From positions 806,001 through 870,000 of the forward strand of contig NZ_CP093300.1 of the NCBI RefSeq assembly GCF_022812285.1: a DNA stretch of 64,000 nucleotides, in the 5' to 3' direction. The translations under genes and the position numbers were made by a program. The DNA comes from Alkalihalobacillus sp. LMS39. Lineage in GTDB: Bacteria > Bacillota > Bacilli > Bacillales > Bacillaceae_F. This document shows positions 52,235-62,100 of the stretch, in pieces (position 1 is the first letter of the stretch; every line of letters begins with the position of its first letter). The notes under the pieces were generated by a model, which had not been told where the DNA came from, did not search any database, and saw only the letters and a program-made list of their open reading frames with translations.

Positions 52235-53697
52235 CAAAAGATGAGCAATTGAGAAATGACGTCGTTGAACGGGTAAAAAAAGCTCAAGAAATTGTAGAAA
52301 AAGATGACTACCGGCTCCATTATCATATTATGCCACCAGTAGGATTGTTAAATGATCCGAATGGTTGGATTCAAGTTAATGGGATTTATCATTTGTTTTA
52401 TCAGTGGATGCCATTTAAGACAGGCCATGGAGCTAAGTTTTGGGGGCATTATACGACAAAGAATTTTGTGGAATGGACACATGAGCCGATTGCTTTAACC
52501 CCTTCTGAATCGTATGAAAAAGACGGTTGTTATTCAGGAAGTGCGATCGAATATAATGGACAGCTTTATTTATTTTATACAGGAAATGTGAAAAATGAAA
52601 AAGGGGAGCGGGAAACATACCAATGTCTTGCGGTCTCAAATGATGGTCTTTCATTTGAGAAAAAAGGACCTGTTATTACTCTACCAAAAGGATATACAGC
52701 TCATTTTCGCGATCCAAAAGTGTGGGAACAAGATGGTCGTTTTTTTATGGTGATTGGTGCCCAAACAACGGATAAAAAAGGGGCCGTTGTCTTGTTTTCA
52801 TCCGATAATTTAATCGATTGGAACGAAGAAGGTATTCTTGCTGGTGGCGGCTCAGGAAAACTCGCCAATTTCGGTTATATGTTTGAATGCCCTGATTTGT
52901 TTTCATTGAATGGGCAAGACGTTTTTGTTTTCTCCCCACAAGGGATAGAAGCAGAAGGAATGAAATATCAAAACGTTTATCAAGCGGGGTATGTGCTCGG
53001 GATATTTGATGCAAACAATGGGACGTATGACCATGGAGAATTTGAAGAGTTAGATCGTGGCTTTGATTTCTATGCTCCCCAGACGACAGAAGACGATAAA
53101 GGAAGACGGATTTTATATGCTTGGATGAGTGTTCCTGACCAAGATGAACAATCGCATCCAACGATAGAGTATGGATGGTTACACAATATGACATTACCTC
53201 GTGAATTAACTCTCCGAGACAATAAGCTGTTGCAACTCCCCCTAATTGAATTGCAGCAGTTACGAAAAGGTGAAGCCATTTCTCACCAGGTGACAATAGA
53301 TAAACAAAGAGTTGAGTTTGAACAAGTTAAAGGGAAATCACTCGAACTAAAGGTAGACGAAATAGCTGTTGAAACCGGAATGTTTGATATCATCTTTGGG
53401 TCAGCAGCAAGAGTGATATACTCTAGTGAACAAAAGATATTTACATTAGAGAGACAAAGTTATGTTGATGGTGTAACTGAAAAACGACAATGTGCACTTC
53501 CGAAATTGGAATCACTACACATTTTTCTTGATACATCATCAATTGAAATTTTCATTAATGGAGGGGAAGAAACGTTCACTGCTCGTTTTTATCCCGCAAC
53601 AAATGAAGACTCGGTTCGATTTGGAGCAACAGGTAAGACGTCGTTTAACTTGAGGAAATGGGAGTTAAAGAAGTTGGTCGTAAAACAAAGAGAATAG
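52231..53697 (+). CDS. Sucrose-6-phosphate hydrolase (GH32)
   Basis: Protein of 488 residues of glycoside hydrolase family 32. The nucleophile motif is LLNDPNGW, followed by FRDPKVW and the acid/base region ECPDLF. The five-bladed propeller is followed by a C-terminal beta-sandwich (from about 350). It splits sucrose-6-phosphate made by the PTS into glucose-6-phosphate and fructose. No signal peptide. Confidence 0.94.
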   Translation: MTKDEQLRNDVVERVKKAQEIVEKDDYRLHYHIMPPVGLLNDPNGWIQVNGIYHLFYQWMPFKTGHGAKFWGHYTTKNFVEWTHEPIALTPSESYEKDGCYSGSAIEYNGQLYLFYTGNVKNEKGERETYQCLAVSNDGLSFEKKGPVITLPKGYTAHFRDPKVWEQDGRFFMVIGAQTTDKKGAVVLFSSDNLIDWNEEGILAGGGSGKLANFGYMFECPDLFSLNGQDVFVFSPQGIEAEGMKYQNVYQAGYVLGIFDANNGTYDHGEFEELDRGFDFYAPQTTEDDKGRRILYAWMSVPDQDEQSHPTIEYGWLHNMTLPRELTLRDNKLLQLPLIELQQLRKGEAISHQVTIDKQRVEFEQVKGKSLELKVDEIAVETGMFDIIFGSAARVIYSSEQKIFTLERQSYVDGVTEKRQCALPKLESLHIFLDTSSIEIFINGGEETFTARFYPATNEDSVRFGATGKTSFNLRKWELKKLVVKQRE

Positions 53698-53712
53698 CAA
53701 CAAAAAATGTAG

Positions 53713-53743
53713 AAAAAGGCGTGATGATTCACGTCTTTTTTTT
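53713..53743 (+). terminator. Terminator of the sucrose operon
   Basis: AAAAGGCGTGA and TCACGTCTTTT form the stem with a G-T pair, then a run of T. Confidence 0.85.
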
Positions 53744-53754
53744 ATGAGGGAGTA

Positions 53755-53800
53755 TATTGGTCTAGCAGCAATGCTTTGAAAGCTTATTCAAGAAGAAATA
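53755..53800 (+). repeat. Dispersed repeat, family B, copy 4
   Basis: Core ATTGGTCTAGCAGCAATGCT then TTGAAAGCTTATTCAAGAAG. It lies just after the sucrose operon terminator. Confidence 0.75.
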
Positions 53801-53942
53801 GTGAGCACAGTTAAAGCTACGTTCAAAAATATTGCCTAGGAAACTTGAAATCTGTCAAAATGTTGAAAGGTCTTTCGGCATTATTTCCCGAAAAATAGTA
53901 GAATAATATGGAACATAGTCGAAGCAAGGGAGGAAAATGAGA

Positions 53943-54551
53943 ATGCTCACTCTATATGTAACAAGGCATGGTGAAACAGAATGGAACATTGAAAAACGGT
54001 TACAAGGATGGAAAAACTCGAACTTAACGGAAAAAGGGCGTCGAAATGCTATTCTGTTAGCGAATCGCTTACAAAACACGAAGTTCGATGCTATCTATTC
54101 AAGTCCAAGTGAACGAGCGATTCAAACAGCAGAAATCATAAAACAACAGCGGAGTATATGTATTTTCAAAGATGATAACTTACGAGAAATTCATTTAGGT
54201 GAATGGGAAGGGCAAACACAAGAACAGTTAGAACAACAATTTCCTCATGAATACTTTGCGTTTTGGAATACACCACATTTATATACAACGGAAACAGGAG
54301 AAACATTTTTTGACATCGAAAAAAGAGTAGATACTTTTTTGCAATCTGTTGCTAAACACCACAAAACAGGTACCGTTTTAGTTGTTAGCCATTCGGTATG
54401 GATAAAAGTATTACTAGCGAAGTGTAAAAACGTACCGATTAAGCAACTGTGGCAACCACCATATATTCATGATACAAGTTTAACGATCATGACTATTAGC
54501 GGGAACGACTATAACATGATAGTGGAAGGTGATATCTCACATCGTGAATAA
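53943..54551 (+). CDS. Histidine-phosphatase (phosphoglycerate-mutase-like) family protein
   Basis: Protein of 202 residues. The phosphohistidine motif is TRHGETEWN near residue 7; IYSSPSERAIQTAE and the second His in VVSHSVWIK complete the active site. It is the broad PhoE/CobC-like phosphatase group; the substrate is not clear. The ATG at 53943 has GGGAGG nine bases upstream; one two codons earlier is too close. It is closely followed by an oxidoreductase gene (21 bases). Confidence 0.9.
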   Translation: MLTLYVTRHGETEWNIEKRLQGWKNSNLTEKGRRNAILLANRLQNTKFDAIYSSPSERAIQTAEIIKQQRSICIFKDDNLREIHLGEWEGQTQEQLEQQFPHEYFAFWNTPHLYTTETGETFFDIEKRVDTFLQSVAKHHKTGTVLVVSHSVWIKVLLAKCKNVPIKQLWQPPYIHDTSLTIMTISGNDYNMIVEGDISHRE

Positions 54552-54572
54552 TATTTATTCGGGGAGGTAAGC

Positions 54573-55616
54573 ATGACAAATATTTTAGTTGTTGGTGCTG
54601 CAGGTATTCTAGGGCAAATGATTTGTAATGAAGTGATACAGATGGTGCCTACGTCTCGACTATTGATAGGAGATTATAAAAAAAGTCGCGGTGAAAAAAT
54701 CGCCAGCACATATGGAGAGGTTGCCGAATTTCATTATGTCGATGTTCATGATGAATTATCTATAGAAAAAGCCCTTTTACATATAGATTTTGTCATTGTT
54801 GCCGTTCAACAAGAGGAACCTCTCATTCAGAAAATGTGTATCAAACAACAAATCCCATCAGTTGATGTCACAGTATTTCATGACTTTGTTCAACAAGTGA
54901 AAGAACTACATCCAACAGCAATAGAAGAAGAGGTACCCGCAGTTGTTATGGCTGGTTTTTTTCCGGGATTATCAGGTGTAATGGTTAATCATATGATTCA
55001 ACAGTATTCAGAAATTTCTGAAGTGCATGTAGCACTGTTACAAAATACAAATGCGAAAGCTGGTATAACAGGAATTATCGACATGTTATCGATTATTAGT
55101 AAAGTGGTTGAATGTAATCACCGTAAAGTTCAAGGTTTTTCAAAGAAACGGAAAATGGACTTTCAAAATCTATCATCAAATCAAGAAGTGCGGCTAATTC
55201 ACCATGATGAAAGGAAATGGCTTCAAACTGGTTTAGGGATAGATAATGTTTATTATTGGACTGCGTGGAATAAAAAAGCTTTTACTATATTACTAGCGAT
55301 TTTAGTGAAGACGGGTTTGATTAAGAAAATAAAAAAACAACATGTAGGATCATTTGTCCGTCATCATCGATTTTTACCGGAACATGTTGCCCTTACTGTT
55401 GAAGTCATTGGAAAAATAAGAGGAAAAGTACATACGAAAACATGTACCGTTACAGCAGATTCTGATTATGGCATAACAGCGAGTGTTGCAGTGGCGATTG
55501 CGAAACAATTACTCACGAAAAAGGAGAGTGGAGTATTGTTCCCGTATGAACTTGTCACACTTGATGATTTGCTTTTACATATGAAGCATCGCGAAATTAA
55601 GGTAGAAGTGAAGTAG
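54573..55616 (+). CDS. Saccharopine dehydrogenase-like NAD(P)-binding protein
   Basis: Protein of 347 residues with an N-terminal Rossmann fold (ILVVGAAGILGQMICNEV) and the layout of saccharopine-dehydrogenase-like oxidoreductases (AGFFPGLSGVMVNHMI near 130). The partner substrate is unknown and it need not be a saccharopine enzyme. SD GGGGAGG precedes the start. It lies in a run of small metabolic genes. Confidence 0.8.
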   Translation: MTNILVVGAAGILGQMICNEVIQMVPTSRLLIGDYKKSRGEKIASTYGEVAEFHYVDVHDELSIEKALLHIDFVIVAVQQEEPLIQKMCIKQQIPSVDVTVFHDFVQQVKELHPTAIEEEVPAVVMAGFFPGLSGVMVNHMIQQYSEISEVHVALLQNTNAKAGITGIIDMLSIISKVVECNHRKVQGFSKKRKMDFQNLSSNQEVRLIHHDERKWLQTGLGIDNVYYWTAWNKKAFTILLAILVKTGLIKKIKKQHVGSFVRHHRFLPEHVALTVEVIGKIRGKVHTKTCTVTADSDYGITASVAVAIAKQLLTKKESGVLFPYELVTLDDLLLHMKHREIKVEVK

Positions 55617-55697
55617 GGAATTTGAAACCAAGTGCAGGAGTAAATAGGTAGGAAAGCAACATGCTATAATTGGTACCTAGGAAGTTAGAAAGGATGA

Positions 55698-56054
55698 ATG
55701 TTGAAAATGAACAATGAAAAAAAAGCGACAGAATTAGCTCAGGAACAACTTGATGCCTATAACGTAGGAGATATTGAACGATTTTTACATGTCTATGCAG
55801 ATGATGTTGTTGTTATGGAGTTTCCGTCACAACATGTGATGTATAAAGGAAAAGAAGGAATGCGGGAACGTTACACACAGTTATTTAATGATAACCCAAA
55901 TAATCATGCAGAGCTTTTAAACCGAGTTGTCAAAGGAAATATTGTTATAGATCATGAATTTGTAACAGGAAGAGAAAATGGCATCGAATTATATGCAGTC
56001 GCAATGTACGAAATAATTGATGATAAAATAAAACATGTTTGGTTTGTGAAATAA
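55698..56054 (+). CDS. SnoaL-like/NTF2-fold protein
   Basis: Protein of 118 residues: AQEQLDAYNVGDIERFLHVY at the N-terminus and DDVVVMEFPSQHVMYKGKEG are typical of SnoaL-like steroid-isomerase-fold proteins often annotated as nuclear transport factor 2 family. The start could be the ATG at 55698 or the TTG at 55701; AAAGGA is near both. It is one base away from the following MutT gene. Confidence 0.85.
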   Translation: MLKMNNEKKATELAQEQLDAYNVGDIERFLHVYADDVVVMEFPSQHVMYKGKEGMRERYTQLFNDNPNNHAELLNRVVKGNIVIDHEFVTGRENGIELYAVAMYEIIDDKIKHVWFVK

Positions 56055-56055
56055 A

Positions 56056-56475
56056 ATGGTTCAAAACAAGGAAATGAAAAAAGAAATTCAAGTAGTTGGT
56101 GCTGTCATTGTTCATGAAGGCACGATATTATGTGCACAGCGAGGACATTCAAAAGTTTTACCGTTAAAATGGGAGTTTCCAGGTGGAAAAATAGAAAAAG
56201 GAGAAAGTCCAAAACAAGCTCTACAACGTGAAATAGAAGAGGAACTTCAATGTCAAATTGAAGTCGGTGAACAAATCGACTATACGGTGTATGAATATGA
56301 TTTCGGCATTGTTCATCTCACGACCTATTATTGTCAACTAGTAGCTGGTTATCCTACTATAACAGAACATATTGAATTTCGCTGGTTACAAAAAGAAGAA
56401 CTCCATACATTAGACTGGGCACCCGCTGATATACCTGCTATACATAAAATCCAAAAGTCAAAAAACAGAGATTAA
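56056..56475 (+). CDS. Nudix hydrolase (MutT/CTP-pyrophosphohydrolase-like)
   Basis: Protein of up to 139 residues with the Nudix box GGKIEKGESPKQALQREIEE followed by ELQC, which binds Mg2+ and hydrolyses nucleoside diphosphates linked to X. The pattern (FPGGK) and length suggest a MutT-like nucleotide-pool sanitiser. The first ATG has a poor ribosome site; a second ATG six codons in is also possible. Terminator follows. Confidence 0.9.
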   Translation: MVQNKEMKKEIQVVGAVIVHEGTILCAQRGHSKVLPLKWEFPGGKIEKGESPKQALQREIEEELQCQIEVGEQIDYTVYEYDFGIVHLTTYYCQLVAGYPTITEHIEFRWLQKEELHTLDWAPADIPAIHKIQKSKNRD

Positions 56476-56492
56476 ATATTCTCTGTTTTTTT
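56461..56492 (+). terminator. Terminator after the Nudix gene
   Basis: AAAACAGAGA and TCTCTGTTTT form a stem followed by T. Confidence 0.85.
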
Positions 56493-56510
56493 GTTGTTTA
56501 CGGTAATTAA

Positions 56511-56691
56511 GCGGCCGTGAAAACCGTTATCTGTGAACATGGCTAGCGTTTTGGAACGTTGGTGGCCACAGGAACACTTAATCATAATATAACGCTAGGA
56601 ATAGAGTTGCTTTTGCGTGAATAAGCGCTCATGTGGCCGGTGAAAAACGGAAACTCGTATCATGTTCACAAATAACGGCTGCTCTGACCGC
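56511..56691. repeat. 181-bp structured palindromic element
   Basis: Outer arms CCGTTATCTGTGAACATG (56524-56541) and CATGTTCACAAATAACGG (56661-56678) match at 17 of 18 pairs, extended by GCGG/CCGC at the ends. Inside are CTAGCGTT with AACGCTAG (56543/56591) and GGCCACA with TGTGGCC (56564/56632). The segment is visibly richer in G and C than its surroundings. It fills the gap before the chemoreceptor and contains no ORF of note. Confidence 0.75.
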
Positions 56692-56834
56692 AAAAATGAG
56701 AGATGTGGAATCAATAGTAGACTAGAGGAAAATTGGTTGAGGTTTCAAAAAGTTTACATTGAAAAGTTTCCGACTTATACCGATATATATATAGAAGAAT
56801 CACAAGAATATAAAGCTTTGTGGGGGGAACATCA

Positions 56835-58538
56835 GTGATAAAAGAGAAATGGTCAAATATAAGCATTGGGGGAAAATACTTTATTGTATTCGGACTCATG
56901 GCAAGTACGTTTCTTATGTCTATTGTTATAACGTATTTGTTCTTAAATAATACAAATAGAGAAATGGGAAAAACGCTAGTGAAAAGTGAAGTTGCTGTGC
57001 ATGCAAGTGACTTAATTGCTTTGTATCATGAAAAATACACATTAATACCCGAATATTTACTTTTAGCAGAGGAAGAGAAACTACATGAGTATTTAGAATA
57101 TAGCAAGCAATTCACCCATGTAGCTAAACAGTTACAGCAACATTTGCCTGAAGAGCAAGTGACGACATTTAATCAAATGATTGAAAATAATCATGAACTT
57201 GATCAATATTTCTTTAGCATCGTAGTACCAAATGTTCAGCAAATTAATACTGCTGAATTTCAAGAAATTCAAGCGGAAGTGAATGCATTAAAAACCGAGA
57301 CAGCTCTTCTCGGAGATGAATTACGAATCGCAGCAACAACGTTTAATCAATCTGCCATTCAATCTGCCCAAAATGATTTAAGAACGATTATTATTATATT
57401 AATTTTCTCAACTGCAATTTCGATCGTAGTATCCGCTGGCTTTTTAATATGGATTAGTCGTGGTATTAAGAATAACCTTCAATTCATTGTTAATCGAAGT
57501 AAAGAGATTGCGTCAGGACAGTTAAATAATGAAGAATTAGCGTATGTTGGAAAAGACGAGATTGGACAACTCTCACATTCTATAAATGTAATGGGGACAA
57601 ACTTACGAGATATGATATCAGAAGTTTCAACATTATCAAGTGAAGTTGATGTCCAAAGTAAGACTTTGCTTCACTCTGCAGATGAAGTGAAAGTTGGAAG
57701 TGAACAGGTTGCGATTACAATTGAAGAGATGGCAAAAGGTTCAACGACTCAAGCAGACGGTGCGGCAAGGATATCAGAAAATACTCAAGACTTTAGTGAA
57801 GATATTCGCTCAGTTGGAGAACATAGTGAAAAACTAGTTGTCTTTTCAAAAGAAGTGTTACAAGTGTCTGCTCAAGGTGATAAACAAATGAAAGATTCAT
57901 TAGGCCAGATTGGGCTTGTGAATGAAGTAATGGAATCATCTGTTTTGAAAGTGAAAAGTTTAGAAGGAAAAACACAGTCAATTACTGAAATCGTACATGT
58001 AATTAAATCGATTGCAGAGCAAACAAATTTATTAGCGTTAAATGCATCGATTGAAGCTGCAAGAGCAGGTGAAGCAGGAAAAGGGTTTGCTGTTGTTGCA
58101 ACAGAAGTTCGCAAGCTTGCTGAAGAAGTAACACATTCTGTTGAGAATATTGCTGGAATTGTTTATTCAATTAAAGAAGAAACGACAACGATGGCAGATG
58201 AGCTTCAGCATGGGTATGAAGAGGTTAATAAAGGAACGCTGATGATAAAAGAAACAGGTAAGGAATTCACAAACATTAAAGTGAAAGTAGAAGAGATGTC
58301 AGAAAAAATCAATGATGTTTCATCTGTGTTCAAAAAAGTAGAAACGTCAAGTCAGCATATTAATGAATCTGTTGAGAATATTGCTGCTATTTCAGAGGAA
58401 TCGGCAGCAGGGGCAGAGGAGATTGCAGCTTCTGTAATAGAACAAAGTCAGTCGGTCGATACAATTTCAAAAAGTGCAAAAGCTTTATCTTCTCGAGTAG
58501 ATCAAATGAATCTATTAATAAAACGATTTCGTTTATAA
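56835..58538 (+). CDS. Methyl-accepting chemotaxis protein (4HB-type sensor)
   Basis: Chemoreceptor of 567 residues starting with GTG after GGGGGG. TM1 about 13-37, a helical extracellular sensor (about 38-190, 4HB_MCP-like), TM2 about 190-214, HAMP, then the signalling domain with the hairpin tip [20 protein letters not shown]. The binding-protein gene follows after 22 bases, so the two are probably co-transcribed; the receptor may sense the sugar through that protein. Confidence 0.93.
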   Translation: MIKEKWSNISIGGKYFIVFGLMASTFLMSIVITYLFLNNTNREMGKTLVKSEVAVHASDLIALYHEKYTLIPEYLLLAEEEKLHEYLEYSKQFTHVAKQLQQHLPEEQVTTFNQMIENNHELDQYFFSIVVPNVQQINTAEFQEIQAEVNALKTETALLGDELRIAATTFNQSAIQSAQNDLRTIIIILIFSTAISIVVSAGFLIWISRGIKNNLQFIVNRSKEIASGQLNNEELAYVGKDEIGQLSHSINVMGTNLRDMISEVSTLSSEVDVQSKTLLHSADEVKVGSEQVAITIEEMAKGSTTQADGAARISENTQDFSEDIRSVGEHSEKLVVFSKEVLQVSAQGDKQMKDSLGQIGLVNEVMESSVLKVKSLEGKTQSITEIVHVIKSIAEQTNLLALNASIEAARAGEAGKGFAVVATEVRKLAEEVTHSVENIAGIVYSIKEETTTMADELQHGYEEVNKGTLMIKETGKEFTNIKVKVEEMSEKINDVSSVFKKVETSSQHINESVENIAAISEESAAGAEEIAASVIEQSQSVDTISKSAKALSSRVDQMNLLIKRFRL

Positions 58539-58560
58539 AAGAATGAAAGGAGGAAATCTC

Positions 58561-59610
58561 ATGGGTACGTCGATGAAATATAAAATGTTATTGATAATTG
58601 CTATATTGTTTGTAACTGGGTGTACACCAACCGAACAAGTGTCCAATAGTGAAAATCAGAAAAAATTAATTTCGAACCAAGAAGATATATATATAGGATT
58701 TTTACTAGATACACTTCAAGATGAGCGATGGTATAACGATAAGGAATTGTTTGAGGGTGAGGTTGAGAAACTGGGAGGTAGAGTTAAAACTCTTGCAGCA
58801 AACGGAAGTAGTGAAGTTCAAATTTCTCAGGCAGAGCTGTTACTTGAAGAAGGGGTGGATGTGTTAGTTGTCGTTCCTCAAGATGCTGAATCGTCAGCAG
58901 TGATCGTTGAAATGGCACACGAAAAAAATGTGAAGGTTGTTTCGTATGACCGCTTAATCCGTAATGCCGATTTAGATTATTATATTTCTTTTGATAATGA
59001 AAAAGTGGGAGAATTACAAGCGACAGAAATCTTAAATCATGTCTCCTCTGGTGAGTTTGCATATGTAGGTGGAGCTGAATCAGATAATAATGCGGTATTG
59101 TTTAGAGCTGGAGCTATGAAAGTGTTACAACCACTAATAGAAAAAGGGGACATTACACTAGTTTCTGATGGGTATACTGATGGTTGGAACCCTGCGGTAG
59201 CCGAAGAAAATATGGATGAGACTTTACGAAGGAATGGCAATCAAATTGATGCGGTTATTGCTGCTAATGATGGAACGGCAGGCGGGGTTATTCGAGCGTT
59301 AGCAAAAGTAGGCTTAGATGGACAAGTGCCTGTTTCTGGTCAAGATGCGGAATTGGCTGCGGTGCAAAGAGTTGTTAACGGCACACAAACGATGACCGTG
59401 TATAAATCCATTAATATGCTTGCTGAACAAGCAGCAAGTGTTGCAATGAGGGTAGCAAAACAAGAAGAAATTGAAACGAACCATACAATTGAAAATGGGA
59501 AAGTAAGTGTACCATCTATCCTTTTAGAGCCGATTACAGTGACAAAAGATAATGTAAAAGAAACTGTCATTAAAGAGGGGTATCTTAAGGAAGAGGATAT
59601 TTATAAATAA
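58561..59610 (+). CDS. XylF-like periplasmic-type sugar-binding lipoprotein
   Basis: Lipoprotein of 349 residues. Signal peptide ends in LFVTGC; the rest is a family-4 periplasmic-binding fold most like D-xylose-binding XylF (IYIGFLLDTLQDERWYNDKE, YISFDNEKVGELQATEIL, VIAANDGTAGGVIRAL). The ATG at 58561 follows AAAGGAGG. No permease or ATPase gene accompanies it, and its only partner is the chemoreceptor before it. Confidence 0.88.
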   Translation: MGTSMKYKMLLIIAILFVTGCTPTEQVSNSENQKKLISNQEDIYIGFLLDTLQDERWYNDKELFEGEVEKLGGRVKTLAANGSSEVQISQAELLLEEGVDVLVVVPQDAESSAVIVEMAHEKNVKVVSYDRLIRNADLDYYISFDNEKVGELQATEILNHVSSGEFAYVGGAESDNNAVLFRAGAMKVLQPLIEKGDITLVSDGYTDGWNPAVAEENMDETLRRNGNQIDAVIAANDGTAGGVIRALAKVGLDGQVPVSGQDAELAAVQRVVNGTQTMTVYKSINMLAEQAASVAMRVAKQEEIETNHTIENGKVSVPSILLEPITVTKDNVKETVIKEGYLKEEDIYK

Positions 59611-59623
59611 AATTTAAATCTTA

Positions 59624-59655
59624 GACTGCTTAGTTTACTAGGCAGTCATTTTTTT
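59624..59655 (+). terminator. Terminator after the sugar-binding lipoprotein
   Basis: GACTGC and GCAGTC pair around a TTAGTTTACTAG loop that can also pair with itself, then T7. Confidence 0.85.
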
Positions 59656-59659
59656 AAAT

Positions 59660-59762
59660 GAGAAAATTTTTGGCTAGCAGTGAAGCTTTGAAAGCCTATT
59701 CTTGAAGAGCGAAGGATCCGTACTTCGCTTGAAATGAAAAGACGCTCTCGCTTTTTTCTTAA
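59660..59762 (+). repeat. Dispersed repeat, family B, copy 5 (long form)
   Basis: Core AAATTTTTGGCTAGCAGTGA then AGCTTTGAAAGCCTATTCTT, with the tail GAAATGAAAAGACGCTCTCG then CTTTTTTCTT shared with copy 2. Confidence 0.75.
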
Positions 59763-59778
59763 AGGAGGGGCGTTTTGT

Positions 59779-59874
59779 ATGTTATGGGGTTCTATTAGAC
59801 AAAACGAGTGCAAAATCGGAGAGAAGTGTCTAATAGGAAGGCTCTTATCAGCTATGTTTGTTGAAAAGGAATAA
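59779..59874 (+). CDS. Possible 31-residue peptide
   Basis: An ATG preceded by AAAGGAGGGG at eight to ten bases opens a 31-residue frame. CTATTAGACA and TGTCTAATAG, complementary ten-base arms, lie inside it, so the signal could also be a structured element with a chance ribosome site. The rest of the gap from 59655 to 60170 holds a terminator at 60041 and no other gene. Confidence 0.25.
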   Translation: MLWGSIRQNECKIGEKCLIGRLLSAMFVEKE

Positions 59875-60040
59875 ATACTCTTTGATGTGGTAAGAGATTT
59901 TGATTTAATAGAAGGTGGCGATGCGATCACACCACCAATGTTTTCCAGTGAAACTTGTGAAGGAGAAATGTCCTGAGTATTATAAAGGGGTACATGGAGT
60001 AGAGTATAGGCTTTGAGATTTGCAGGAAACAAAAAAAAGG

Positions 60041-60076
60041 ACTGAGTGAGATGGGTTTCTTCACTCAGTTTTTCTT
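60041..60076 (+). terminator. Terminator in the gap before the second chemoreceptor
   Basis: ACTGAGTGA and TCACTCAGT form a perfect stem followed by T5. It implies transcription through the gap. Confidence 0.75.
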
Positions 60077-60170
60077 ATTGTTCGAAAATTAACATCAAAT
60101 TTACATAATATTTACAATAAGAAGGTATAATTGAATCCGTCGAAAGTCTTAGTGATTTTAGGAGGAAAAT

Positions 60171-61904
60171 ATGGACATTCAAAGAGGGCAAGAAAAGGAA
60201 ACAGGCAATCAAACAGGCTTGACCCGATATTATTTTCGAATTGCTGAAAAGCTAAATGTAGGAACTAGGTTAATTTTACTATTTGTCACATTACTAATTT
60301 TATCTGTAGCCACAATAGCTATTAGTTCTTATGTAAAAGCAGAGCATATGGCGATCGAGATGATGGAAAACAGACTCGTACGCGAAGGTGATTTACTTCA
60401 GTCTATAGCAGAAAATTTAAAGTTCACCTATGTTAGTGATCATGATTATTTTATGCAACAATTAGAAGGTAATGTACGAAGGCAGAAGCAAAAGCTAGAA
60501 GAGGATGGAATCCAAACGAACTTTTTCTATTTAGTTGAGAAGGAGATTAGGCCGTTTCAAGTTAGTCAAGACTCTACCATAGTTATTCCAGATACAGAGT
60601 TAACTCGAATAGAAACTGAAAGAAACGGTGTCTATCAAACGACAATAAACAATGAAAAATACACAATGACGTTTCAAGAGGTAAAGGAAATTGAAGGAAT
60701 TTATCTCATGGTTACATCGACTCGGTCATATTTAAGCCCAGTTTATAACATGGCTTTATTTTTCATTATTATTACTTTTGGCAGTTTAATTATCATTTCA
60801 TTGTTACTCATTGTATTCGTTCGGTCGATAACAAAACCATTATCTGTGCTCCGAACTAAAATGAAAGATGTGAGAAATGGGAATTTGGACCAAACATCTT
60901 TTAGTATGAAGACAACAGTACCAGAACTTGTATCTTTACATAAAAGCTTTTCAGCGATGATGAGTCAAATGCAAGAAATGATTGGAGAAATAAATGATAC
61001 AACGGTTCAATTAGAAACAACAGGGGATGAATTAATGTCCTCATCTGAAAACGCACTATCTTCGAGTCAGCAATTAGTTTCTGCGATTAACATTGTTACA
61101 AAAGGAGCAGAACAAACGGCAACTAGCTCAGAAAATAGTGTTGGAAGTTTTAAAGAAATGAAATATAAGATTGAATCGATGATGAAAAAGATGGAGACGG
61201 TGTTTACAAGTGCAAATACGATGAATGATTCGGCCATAGAAGGCGAAGAAAAAATTTCACAACTAATCGCTACGATTTGTACGTTTGAATATGACTTTGA
61301 ACGATTAACTGAAACAGTCAATCAAGTCCAGAACTATTCAAACCAAATTTCAAAAGTTGTTGTGTTAATACAAGGTGTTGCCGAACAAACGAAACTGCTT
61401 GCACTCAATGCCACAATTGAAGCTGCCCGTGCCGGCGATGCAGGAAAGGGATTTGCTGTTGTTGCAAACGAAGTTAGGAAACTCGCAGAACAAAGCTCAT
61501 CTGCTATGGAAGAAGTTACAAACTCAATTGTAAATATGGAAACGATAACAGCTGAAGCATCTGAAGAATTTGAACAAATACATAGCAAGATGAAGATGAA
61601 TTTAAACGTAGCAAATGATTCTAAATCTGCATTTGATCAATTAATGGAAGAGATTGAAGCAGTTAGTCATAATCTTCATAGTATGAATAGTAAGCTAAAG
61701 GAAATTGAAGTTGTCTTCCCACAATTAGAACAATCAGCGGAAGTGTTATCTTCGGTTTCACAGGAGACGTCAGCTAGCGCAGAAGAAATGCTTGCCATTA
61801 GTGAAGGTCAAATTCAACAAATGGAAGGCACAACGGAGATTGGAGCAAAACTATCTAAGCTATCAACTTCCCTTGCATTGATCATAAAAAAATATAAAAT
61901 ATAA
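60171..61904 (+). CDS. Methyl-accepting chemotaxis protein (Cache-like sensor)
   Basis: Chemoreceptor of 577 residues. TM1 about 33-54, an extracellular domain of about 140 residues (Cache-like), TM2 about 198-221, HAMP ([20 protein letters not shown]), then the signalling domain with the tip [26 protein letters not shown] precedes the start. The ligand is not evident. Confidence 0.94.
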   Translation: MDIQRGQEKETGNQTGLTRYYFRIAEKLNVGTRLILLFVTLLILSVATIAISSYVKAEHMAIEMMENRLVREGDLLQSIAENLKFTYVSDHDYFMQQLEGNVRRQKQKLEEDGIQTNFFYLVEKEIRPFQVSQDSTIVIPDTELTRIETERNGVYQTTINNEKYTMTFQEVKEIEGIYLMVTSTRSYLSPVYNMALFFIIITFGSLIIISLLLIVFVRSITKPLSVLRTKMKDVRNGNLDQTSFSMKTTVPELVSLHKSFSAMMSQMQEMIGEINDTTVQLETTGDELMSSSENALSSSQQLVSAINIVTKGAEQTATSSENSVGSFKEMKYKIESMMKKMETVFTSANTMNDSAIEGEEKISQLIATICTFEYDFERLTETVNQVQNYSNQISKVVVLIQGVAEQTKLLALNATIEAARAGDAGKGFAVVANEVRKLAEQSSSAMEEVTNSIVNMETITAEASEEFEQIHSKMKMNLNVANDSKSAFDQLMEEIEAVSHNLHSMNSKLKEIEVVFPQLEQSAEVLSSVSQETSASAEEMLAISEGQIQQMEGTTEIGAKLSKLSTSLALIIKKYKI

Positions 61905-61911
61905 CAATAAA

Positions 61912-61943
61912 AAAGAGACAGAAAATAAAATCTGTCTCTTTTG
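61912..61943. terminator. Terminator between the chemoreceptor and the sensor kinase
   Basis: AAAAGAGACAGA and TCTGTCTCTTTT are perfectly complementary. It can serve the plus-strand gene and perhaps the minus-strand one. Confidence 0.85.
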
Positions 61944-62100
61944 CATGTTCTACAAATACATGAGTTTAATCTACTTCTAGGGCAACTAATATATAACTAT
62001 TAAAAAAGTTATTAGGTAATAAGACACGTTATTCTACTGGCTTAATAAAATGATAGTATACAAAAAGTAACATACCATCTCTCAACCTACTCCTTTTTTC

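Noticed and set aside
52745-53296. 183-residue minus-strand frame inside the sucrase gene.
   Set aside because: It lies wholly inside a clear GH32 gene, and its sequence has no family look.
59646-60032. 128-residue minus-strand frame in the gap after the sugar-binding lipoprotein.
   Set aside because: It runs through the family-B repeat and the upstream terminator, has a poor ribosome site and a composition unlike a real protein.
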